From assembly GCA_009760855.2 (NCBI GenBank), contig WPIO01000003.1:12173501-12237500 (forward strand): DNA of 64,000 nucleotides. Reading direction: 5' to 3'. The position numbers were made by a program, and so were the translations under genes. Under the pieces are notes generated by a model. That model saw nothing but the letters and a program-made list of their open reading frames with translations, did not search any database and was not told where the DNA came from. Numbering within the stretch: position 1 is the stretch's first letter; each line of letters starts with the position of its first letter. Below are positions 33,201 through 44,800 of this stretch, piece after piece. Origin of the DNA: Cristatella mucedo. Its lineage: Eukaryota > Bryozoa > Phylactolaemata > Cristatellidae.

Positions 33201-35817
33201 AGTTAGCCACTATGCACAGATAACGTTGTCTACTGAACGCGAGATTAGGGCAGAGGTCGAGTAAAATGTGGCCATTTTAATGTGTAAAATGTGACCATTT
33301 TAAATGCATCCCTCCATCCCGTGTGTGTGTGCATGCATGTGTGCCACATGCCTGCATGCGCCCGTGTTTGAATGCAGCTTTATGGAGAAGGCTTAGTGCG
33401 CTGAACTATACCTGGTCGCTGGGCTGGCGAGGAAGGCACACGCTTTCCAGGCGCCTAGCAAACAAAAGCTCTCACTTCGACCGTGATTCACCAGATCAAC
33501 GAGCGCATGTCCCCTGATGCTGCTATCCAGTTTTCCGTGGGCAACTGGCTTGACATAACGACCGGCAGGTTCGCTGGGCCTGGATTAGCCACTAAATGGT
33601 GGCAGTGGCTTGCCTTGGCCACCTGCTTAACGGTAGGTAAGCCATGGTGCATGCCAGCCATGGTGCATGCCAGCCATGGCCCATGCTCAGTGTTGCTCGG
33701 TAGGATGAATGGGCAGGCCAAGGCAGCTCGGTTGAACCTCTGAAGAAACACTGGCCAAGACGTCAGTTCTTCCCTGTGAACAACTGGGAGAGGGAGTTTC
33801 CATTAATCAACCAGCTATTGCCTCACTCCCAGCTCCATTGATGCACGTGAATCAATAGTGCCTCGATGGGCCTAGGTTGCAAATAGTATTCTGTGATCCT
33901 TTGCTTGATCAGCAGACGCAAATTCAGAAGAATGCAAATTCAAAAGAAGGCTGTAGAAAGAATAGAATACAAACATGGCTCTAACGACAGTTGGACGAAC
34001 AGTTTAACCTCAATATAATATTCTTCCAGCACTTTCAGTGTGCTCTGATTAGTATAGGCCTTGGATAAGAAAACATTGAATTTATTGTCAGTGCTCCAGA
34101 AGCATGGTTGATAGAGGCACAACACATCTCGTGCTCTCAAATCGGCAAGCACATTTGAGCCAGCATGGCCGATTAAATTGATTTTTAATAAATGCCACTG
34201 ACAAACTGCATTTACCCTTCGCTGTGCACACCAATTTTGTAGAGGGCAGTTTTTCTTCACAAATCAGCTGCAAGCCACTGATAGCAGCTGTCACAGCACA
34301 CTTTGGTCTAATTCTTCTTTGCACGAGCCATACACTCTCCACCACCAATTGTCCGAACCGAGTTTATTACCATTGTAGCAAACCTCTTCATTATCGTGAT
34401 ACGTCCATGCATCTATGAGAGTGCAGATGCATGTATGGGAGCATGCACGGACACACACACACAAGCGTGTAAAACGTATGTGTGTACAGGGGCTGCATGT
34501 CTGCATATAAAGTCAATAACGTAAGAGCTAGTTTCAAAGAGGGGAAAGTGCATGCCAAGCATCCACACTTGCAAGCTTGCACATGCATGCCGGAAGTATA
34601 AAACCAATGCATCCCCACATGCACACTCACTTTAAAAAGAACTGTGCGATCCTGCTAACCCTGGCTACACAGGGGAAAGCTCTTCAATGGAAAAGTGAAC
34701 ACGAGTCCGTTTCTACAGGGTATCACAGCTGTAACTGGAACAACATTGATTTGGATTTGCTTACATCAACCTCTAGACTGCACCAGCACAAGACCACCCA
34801 AGGTCAACATCTGAGAGCAAGGGAGTGATGACTCGAACTTCGGGCAATAGAATGAAGGGGTGAAAATCACTTTTATAAGGTGCAAAAACCACCGATGCTC
34901 TGAAGCAACCTAAGGGGTACCAAGCCTTCACAGCAAGAACAAACCGTGTAGTCGCAGCAAGCAAGCCCAGCAAATCTTGGTGGTCGTGCAGCATAGATCT
35001 CGCGCAGCAGACGACCGAAACGCTGGCAGGCTGGTTAACAAGCTGTTAAACATGCTGGCCAGCTGATGAGCACCTGTTTGCTTGAGCTTCACGTTCACAC
35101 TTCGGACCACTGTGAGATTTCCGCCAGGAGCCGAGGTCATGCACGTGTACGACCCAGCATCGGCTCCAGTAAATGCATGCAATGTCAGGTTGCTGCTTGT
35201 CGACACGACGCTAGTGGTGCCAGCGCTGGTGCTGCTCTTCAGCCATTCGACGGTAAGCAGTGGGCTAGCCTCATAGCCACCGCATGAAAAGGATGCTGCC
35301 TGCCCGACGTCCAGCTCGACGGTGGCCACGACGGCGACTGGCACTGGAGCAGCAGCTGAAAAACGGTTGAACGCTAGCGTGTCGGTCATTGCGAATCCAC
35401 TAGTTCATGGGAGGCCTAATCGATGGCTACACTAGCCAAGAGGCAAGAATGCAGAACGGCAAGGGGCAAATAGAGTTAATTAGGACAGACAGGCCGCAAT
35501 GCAGCAACAGTAGGGATGAATATCATGAAGACGAGTGTTGCCGGAGGGTGGGAAGTCTACAACAGATCAGACGAACTAGTAAAAGTGTCAAGAACAGAAG
35601 CAGCACCTGTATTTGGCTAAATGAAAATACGCCTCACAATCTTTTACAAGAAGGGCGCCCTATGCCTCTTCGGCCCAGGACCCGACGCAAAGTTCCTGGT
35701 GTCAATGCAATGGTCTGAATAGTGAGGCAAGCCTTTCTCTCGATCGCATAGATACATGTCTCTCTTTCCCAATCTATCTAGCTATCTATCTATCTATCTA
35801 TGAATCTCCTGTTTCTG

Positions 35818-35887
<70 letters not shown>

Positions 35888-38800
35888 GTTGCTCATTCCC
35901 TCCCTAGCTCTTCCCATTTGGCTCTTTCAGACAACACTAAAATACTCAATACCAAGGACCTCAACCTCAAACATACTTAGGGAATAACTATATAGACTAT
36001 CCAATAAATTATATTCACATTCTACTCGTGGCTTGCCAAATAGAAAATGAGCATTAAGTCAAATGGCCCAATGGGGAGCAAGGATACATACTCTGAATAG
36101 CAACAGCATAGATATGGCTGCAACAAACAAATGATCAACCAAGCATTTGTTGCTGTGAAGTAATCGAATCAACCGAACGTGACTTAGACAGCAAAGCTCG
36201 AACACAACGTCAGCAACGGTGCAGATAAGTGTCCCAACAGAGCCAGCAGTCTCATAAAATTGAATGCACTGCAATATGTCCACGGAGACACGGGAGGATA
36301 AAGACAGGTGGCAATCTGTGCAGACGCATAAGCTTTTAACAGCATAGCATCTCTATCTGGTAGCCACAGAGACCAAAATTCAGACCGATCTCAGAATCAG
36401 TCAGCAAGCACACAATGAAAGTGTAGACACGAGTTGCTTCAGCGAAGATGCACACATGGTCCTCGCTCAAAACCGGTTTGACATTGTCTATTGTCTATAA
36501 CCGCTGCCTTGCCACGAAAACACTGACCGACACTGATCCGAATCGACCACTTCCCACTGCCGACATCATTGGTAGCAGTGCACCCAATCTCTTGTTTATC
36601 GTAGGCCTGTGCTATGTTAGGCACCGAGATGGAGCTCAGGTTTTTTGCAAAGGACAATTCAATTTGATTGACGTACCACCTAAAACAAACGAAACATTCG
36701 GATGGGAAGCCAGAAGAAGGTTGCAGCTGCTTCAAGACCGTTGCAGACAACAATCTCCAAAAATCACCAGCTAGTCATGTGCCTGCAGCCGTCAGTCTGC
36801 AGCAGTAAAGCCATAAAAGGGTTGCAACAGAGCCAAAGTGCAGCCTTAACACGCGAGCTTTTGTTCACTGAGCCATATAACCACAACTTTGCTAACGCGA
36901 TGACTAAGCAATTGCACATACGTCTGTACGAGCTAAGACAACAGCAATAGAACAAATGCAAAATATCTGCTACTTCTTTGCATCACCCACGAATGGTTGA
37001 TACAGGGTCTCGAACAGCAAAACAAGCAAAACTGGCAACAAATAAACTCACAAACGACTACAAAATACAAAGCATGCACGTAAAGGAAAATGGATAGCAT
37101 TGATAGCTTGGTAGATCATAAACATACCGCCAGCTGGTAGTCGATGGATAACTGTCAGCCCGGCAGCTCAAAGTCAGAGTGTTGCCTTCAGTTATGCTTC
37201 CGAAATTGGGTAGAACCACGGCTGTCACATTCGGAGCATCTGTGAAGCACAAGTTGTAAGTGTGAAGAAAGGTGGGTAATGTCATAGTAAATCATCACAA
37301 GTCTCTGGCACGAACATGGCAGGCCTAGTACAGATGCCACAAACGAATGAAATGGTCAGCACATTCAGTGACCGACCACACACAGAACTATATACGACAC
37401 TAGTGTCAAACAAAGTATCTTATCTTCCCGCAGCCTCCATTTTCTATACTGCAAACTTTTCAGCCACAACCTTTCGGCCACAAAGCCTTTAGGATTCAGC
37501 AGCAAACCTGGGGCTCCCCCACTTGCTCCTGAAGCACTAACGGCCAGTGCCACCTGAGGCAGAGTCATCACGAGCATGCCTGCAACGCCTATGAACGTGT
37601 CTATTCTATTGCGTATCACTTTGCAGCAAATGTAAAGCGCCTAGAAAGAGATTAAGTTCTCTGAGGGCGCTTTATCAAGTGCAATATTATTATTATTATT
37701 ATTATTATTACTCAGGCTATCGTCGAAGGTGATAGTCGGATGAGTGGCACACTTTTGTCATAGGATTTATTCAGCAAAAAATCTTAAGCACGGGTGGCTG
37801 GCAGTTAGCAATCATTTCCATTAAGAAAGCCTTGGCTTCCACAACTGCTGGCTGCCGTTTTAATGTTACTCGCAGTGGATATGCAGGAAAGTGCAGCCAA
37901 TACAGTACTAGCACTTGCAGCAGGTGTTGAATCAACTACTAGCAGCAGCTGCGGCATCAGCAATCTGAAGTGGCAACAGTAGCAAAAGAGGTAGTGGTCA
38001 CCCCCCAAAGCAGAAAGTACTCTTGAGATATATGGTCGAGCTGCTAATTTGTGCCAGCAGCCAGGCTCAGGCCACTGCAGGCCGACTTAAGCATGACTAA
38101 ATTCATGAAAATGGCTGAGCACGTAGCATGCATCTATGCCAGATGGTTGACGTGAGGGGATTTTAGGACTGGTGTGTGCACAGAAGAATAATGCACATAC
38201 TGAGCACTGAATAAGTAGGAAAGACAAAGTGTGAGAGCCTAGCAATCGGCTAGCATGCTAAATGTTGTTAACATATTGACATGCCAGCCTAGGCAGCACT
38301 ACCCACTAACATGTCACACCATGCTTAAGTAACCCTGACAGTACTCACAGCGAACACGAAATGTCAATGATTTATTTACACAGTACACTTCTGCTATGCA
38401 CGTTTGGCAGAGCACCATCTGTCCTGTGTTGCCTCGAGTCGGTTTCATGACTAAGCTACTTTCAGTATCCTTGATGCCGCTGAAATACGGAGATGGCAGT
38501 GACGAGCCACTGGCGATGGTAACTGTCGGAGGTCTCTCTGCATTCACAAACCAGGCAATCATTGCAGGTGGGTAGGCACCTCGGGAGGTGCACATCACGT
38601 TTAATTCAGCACCTTCCACGACCTCGGCATCGTTAGGGGTCATCGACATCATAACTTGTGGAAAGGCTGCAATATAAACGGGGGAAGCATGCAAGCACAA
38701 ACGTACCTAGAACGAATATGGACCTGCTCTATTTACGAGAAATGAATGCAAACAATTGAGAAGGGACAACAACAGGCCGGACAAATAGCTTCGGAAAAGA

Positions 38801-41800
38801 TAGCGGGCCACGAACAGAATATCTGGTATGGGTGCTATGCAGCGAGAAAAGCACAAGCCTAATGTAATGTAAAGTATCTTTGTATGTAACTCCACAAAGC
38901 CATAAAGACTATGTGGGTGTTAAGCAGGAGAGTTTTGAATAGCGAATTCACAGCCTAAGTGGCTTTCGGTATGCATTCGGCAGCCAACAGACTTCATCTC
39001 GTGCAACGAAGAGAAAGTGGGAAGCATAGCAGAGTCAGGAGAGCAGTTGAGGTAGTGAGTAGCATGGAAGTAGCAGCTCAGGACTGCTGAAAAGGATGAG
39101 CCATATTCGGCAGCAGGAGAGAAGATGTCGTTGCATGAGAATTATGGAAACGAGTTCCACAATCAAGGACCTGCAGAGCTACAGCTTCTGTGGCCAACAG
39201 TCTTTAAGTGGAGGAATGGAACAGCTAACGTTTTGTCCATACAGGACCTGAGGGCACGAAGAAGCTGAAACTGGTGCAGCAGTTCAGCTAGGTATGGAGG
39301 AGCCAAGTCGTGGCAGGCCTTTTGGGTCAGCGTAAGAACTTTGCTCTGTATTCGTTAATCAACTGGCAGCCATCCTAGCTTTTTTAGCAAAGGAGATACG
39401 TGGTCAAACCTCTGGGACTTAAAAACTAGCCTTGCAGCCATATTCATAGCCAGCTACACTGGCATAGTTGCTTTCTTTGGTAGCCCAGCCAAAAGGGAAT
39501 TACAATAATCAAGCCGAGACAGAACTAAGGAGCTAGGAACCTTTGTGCCAGCCACTGTGGAAGACAGCTCCTAATCTTGAATAGGGATCGGACGTGGTGG
39601 CTAGCTGTAGAAGCAGTCTTCTGAATAAAGCTTTTAAAATTGAGGCAGCTGTCGAAAACGACACCTAAATTTCGAGCACGTGGTTATGGTCGCACCACAG
39701 CATCACCTATTAGAAGAGCAAAGCCTTTTAATCCAGCCACACGCTTAGGGTGTCCTATGAGCAGCAGTTTGGTTTTATCGTCATTTAGTTTCAAGAAGTT
39801 TTCCGACATACATGATCGAATGTCAGCAAGGCAATCATTCAGTTAATGAGTTGCTGCAGCAAATTCCGACGGTTTTAATGAAAAATACAGCTTGAGTATC
39901 GTCAGCATAAATGCGATATCCTATTCCATGAGCCTTAATCACTGTTCCCAGAGTTTGAGTATAAATGGAGAAGAGCAAGGGACCGAGGACGGACCCTTGA
40001 GGGACTCCACGGGTGACCGGCCTCCTGTGTGAGACCTGGCCCCCACACGACACGGTCTGAACACGATCAGACAAGTACGATTTACACCACGCTAGCATAG
40101 ATGTAAGCAGGGTAGTAAACGTGGTAACCGCTGCTGAAGAAAAACTAAGCTAAGATGGACACATTCAAGGTGATTCGGTGATTCGCATACAGATCTACAC
40201 AGACGAGACAACGACATTAACTTTCCTTCAGAAGTCTACAGCAATCCTTCCTAGCAGTCGTGAGCTGCTACTTCCATGTTATTTAATTCCTCGAGTGCCT
40301 GACTCCTGACTCAGCTGTGCTTCTAACTTTCACTACTTTACATCAATACTGAAGAGATTGCGCCAAGCTCTAAACCGAGCAAGAAAACGTCCTAGCAAAG
40401 CAGACCAATCGCCGGACCATTGATCCGTCCACGAAAGATTCATCCAGAAGACGTTTCATCGACAGCCGATCTAGAGACAGAAGATTCATCCACAAAAAAA
40501 TACTAGCTGATTTAACATCCTCTTTTTATATAGCGACAGAAGAGCCTTTATGGCTATCACCACCGCTTGCAGTGGCGATAAAGGATCGCCCACCGCAGAA
40601 TTCGAACCCACGACCTCAGGGCCGAGGTCGTGAAAAGCAACCGCCTTACCTAGTGAGCCATCAAGAATTATATGTAAACTAGTCTTATGTGAATTACTGA
40701 AGGACTACACTGTAAAAGGGTTTACGGTTTAATTTCTTTTCAGTAGAGAAAACGTCCTCTGGGTGAAATGTCCGGAATGAACAGTCCATGGATGAATCGC
40801 CTACGAACCGGACCGTAAACTTATATCAGGAAGCACCTAGTGTTATGCACAACCTATAGGATTTGTCAACTAGAAAACTGTACTGCATCTCTTGGAACAC
40901 AAACACCAAAGCATTCTAATAAGCCATTGCCAATTAGATTCGGATTTAGCGTTCGGATTTAGGGAGCCACATAACCAAGCAGCAACAGTGCCTTACCGAG
41001 GACATTCAAAGTGGCACTACTTGCACCAACGCTTGCCAGCTGACACTCATAAACTCCTTGGTCCTGAAGAGTCACGTTCAAAATAGTGAGCGTAAAGTTA
41101 TTTGTTGCTGTAACGTAGCACACAACAGGGTGTCGATTAGGGCTTCTAAACAGAGTTATTACAGGTGCTAGCTCTTAGCAAGACTCTCCCATAAGGACGA
41201 TCATTGACACGAACTCAGCTGTTGCTTATCAAGTTAAATTAGGACACACTGTATGTCCCCATGTTCTTCTGGCTGAATAACTGAATGGATGACTCTTGTA
41301 AAATATTGCAAGCAAAGTCAAGCTACCATAGCACTGTTACCATAATCAAAGCTCAGTACGTAGTTCTTCGTCTGCCGTCCAATCGTGTTAGCATCCACGA
41401 TCTCATACAGAGGAGTCACCCAAACGTGGTAATCATTTCGCATGAATGAATCGAATATGCAGGAGAAGGTGGTAGATCCCATGAAGAATGCTGTGGCATT
41501 CTCTGGCCCGTGCAATATTCGTTTTCCATAACTAAGACCTGCAGAATAGAAGAAAAACATGGCCATCCAACTGCTGCTCCTTTGTCGTCATTACGGCCGA
41601 AGGGAGTAACTGCTTAAACACAGAACACAGCTATGACATAGTAGCTGTGTGTCAGTGTGTGCTCTCAAACAGCAAACTCTAGCTAGCATAAGAGCAAATG
41701 ATTGGGGATGAGAGCATAAAAATGTAAGAGTTTATAAGTAACAGCGTTTGGAATTTCAAGCATACGTACGGTAAATGGAAATTATAGCTGATTTTACTTT

Positions 41801-44800
41801 GAACCGGTCGTGTATTTTTATGGTCAATTTTTTCAACTGAGTGCTCAATAACACTGACTATTTATTGCATTGCACTGTACTATGGTACTACCCTTTGGTA
41901 TTTTTTGAAACTGCTAATTTGCCAGCTGGCTGTACACACTAGATTGGAGAATTACTGAAATTATTTTTAAAGAAATCGAGGAACTATCAGTGAGTGAACA
42001 ATGTTGGAAGCCACTGATGTAAAGACTAGAACTGATCAAAGACGTCTGGATAGCTCAAGAACACTGGTTTACTGTGCAGTGCTTGGAAACAGTTCTCGCG
42101 GTGGTAAAACAGCTGGAAGATTATTGTGCAAAGCCACAACCTCATGCAGACAGCTAATTCAATCTTGCACTATGACAAGACCATGTTAGCTGTTCATTCA
42201 GATCCGAGGCAGCAACTAACAATGGCAGTGGCCCCCAGCTAGAATAACAACAAGGCAGTGATCCAGAGTTGGGTGCAAAACGTCGTGACTGGAATACAGA
42301 ATAACGTGAGGCCGTCTGCTGTTCGACTGAGAGCAGACACGTTTGAGATCAGAGCACAATAATTCATTGCATTCCTGTTTTCTGGGTCGCCCTGTAACAA
42401 CCACTGACTATGCAACTTATTTGCTTGAACATTTGTAAGGTCAGGCCAGTAGAGGTCAGCTAACACCCGTCCCCCAACTTGTATTGCTGTGGCAAGCAAA
42501 GGAAGCTATTATTCACTGCCTCAAGTTCGCCTAATCGGACTGCACGACCTCTCAACTACCAGTGGCGACCAGATCCCAAAAACGACTGCATGCAATGACA
42601 ACTGAAGCCTCTAACTAAACTCAGCAGCAAACGTTGAACCCGACTGCTACCTACTCAGGAGTGACTGCTGAGATGATGTGATACCACTACTCATCGGCTA
42701 TAGAAAAAACTCCATTGATACTAGAATTCCTGCCATCTGCCAACTGTGTGATCGCGACCTTTGTCGTCACATGTACACCATCACAGATCTTGAATCTCTG
42801 ACGGCAGAGCCACGACTATTTGTGGCTATGCTAGTGACATGGGTTTATTGGACATCACTTACTGGTAGCGTTTTGTTGGAGGAAGTTCTCACATTGCTGT
42901 AGCTATTCGTATAGTCCTCACATTGTTGTCGCTGTATGTATACATGCTGAGTCAGGTGCACCACCTCGCAGGTTCTGAGATGTCGCGACCAACTTACCAC
43001 GACCTTGAAGCCCTACTTTCTGCTGATTCGCCTCGCTAGGTTATCAGTCAGTTACTGCTGCAAACAATGGGCACTCAATCGACGTCATTACTGACGTCAC
43101 GACCACCCGACCCTCAGCTTGTTCAAGCCACAGTTATCTCGGGTGAACGGTCTTTTCACCTGGTGCTTATCACTCAACAGAGGCCCAGCTGTACTGCAGC
43201 CATAACTACCACCGACGAGTGCCCCTCAATTTAATTGGACGTCAAATTCAACTACCTCGTTTGTATAGCAGCAAAAAAAGCCTCAACAAATTACTAGCTG
43301 ACTTAACAGCCTCTTTCGTATAGCAATAAGAAGAGCCTTTACAACAATCACCACCGCTTGCAGTGTACAATAAAAGATCTCCCACTGCAGGACTCGAACC
43401 CACGACCCACGAAGAACCACGACCCATGCGAACCCACGCCGGTTTGGGTCGTGAAAAGCAAGCAGCTTACCTCCTGCGCTAAGACCCAGGGGCATGCACA
43501 TCTATCTGCAAAGACTTCGGAATCCTAGCCAGGCATGCAGACCAAGCAAAATATTTTTTCCTAATAATAGTAACAATAATAATAATACATTTGACATAGT
43601 GGCCACAGAGAACGAAATCTCTTTCTAGGCACTTTACATTTGCTGCTAAGGAAGAACGATCTTCGAGTCGGTACTATAACCAAATGGGTGTAGCAGTATC
43701 TGCATCTGGACAGAACTAGGCTGAAAACATAGTTCTCATAATGGTGCTCGTCCTTGCTGGTGCCTGAAAAACGCAGATGAAAACTATACATCCAGGCTGG
43801 CAACTCGTAGGGGCAGCGCAAATGCACACACGTACGCCGGGGCAGTATCCGAACACGGCAGCAACGAAGACCTCTCATACCTTAAGATAACAAGCACATA
43901 TACATATCGTAAAAGAGTCTTTTCCACAGCTTCAGAGCATTACAGGTTTCCAGTACTAGCCATGGCTTACAGCAACTCTCACCGGCTCAAAGCCTAGAGA
44001 CAACTCAGCTCGAACTACTGAGGCACCACTGATTGCCTGCTACATGGTTTCAACTTGTATGCAGCGCCGAATCATCACCTAACCGGTTTCAAGCAGTTAT
44101 AATTTAAGAGCCACAGTGTCATAATCTGGCATATTTAGCACATAGCTATTTCCATAAATACTTGCAAAAATAAAAATAATTATAGGTATTCGTAAAGACA
44201 GCACTCCAAGAGAGCAAAATCTCTTTGTGGGTGATTTAAACATGCTTGAATCGAAGCAATACGGAGAAGGGCCTTTAGAAATGTGAGCACTTCCTTCGCC
44301 CACTTGTCGTCGTGCAGGTGCTGCCTCCAACTCACGGCTTCGCCAGGCGGTCCGGGTTTCAAATGGCGTTTCAATCGCAAATGGCGTTGCAATTGCAAAT
44401 GGCGTTTCTATCTCAAATGGCGTTTATAACTTAGGCAGGAGTTGTTAGAGCAGCACCACACGGGTGCACCATATGACTCATCCCATGCCATAACTAGCTG
44501 TGCATCACTGCCCTGCCACACTGCTGCTGCTGCCCAGATTCCGGCGACGGCCTGGATTACATGGTACACGGCAAACCCTAGCTGCCTGTAGGGAATACCC
44601 CTGCACTGGTCTGGAGTATTACAGCATTAGTCATATTTGTTTTACAAGCCGAACGTAAAAGACAGACTTCTTTAATTGGCACACTGTCTTGACTCTCTCT
44701 CTCTCTGGTCGCAGCCTTTCGGTCGCCAGGACGTCTGTAGCACGTACCGTGCACAGATCAAAGAAGCAAGCTCGAGCTGGGCCGCTCGAGTGGCCCAGCT

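Noticed and set aside
40120-40675. tRNA gene at the SINE head
   Set aside because: A and B boxes are present, but the acceptor stem and the rest of the cloverleaf do not pair, and the same head recurs attached to the SINE body.
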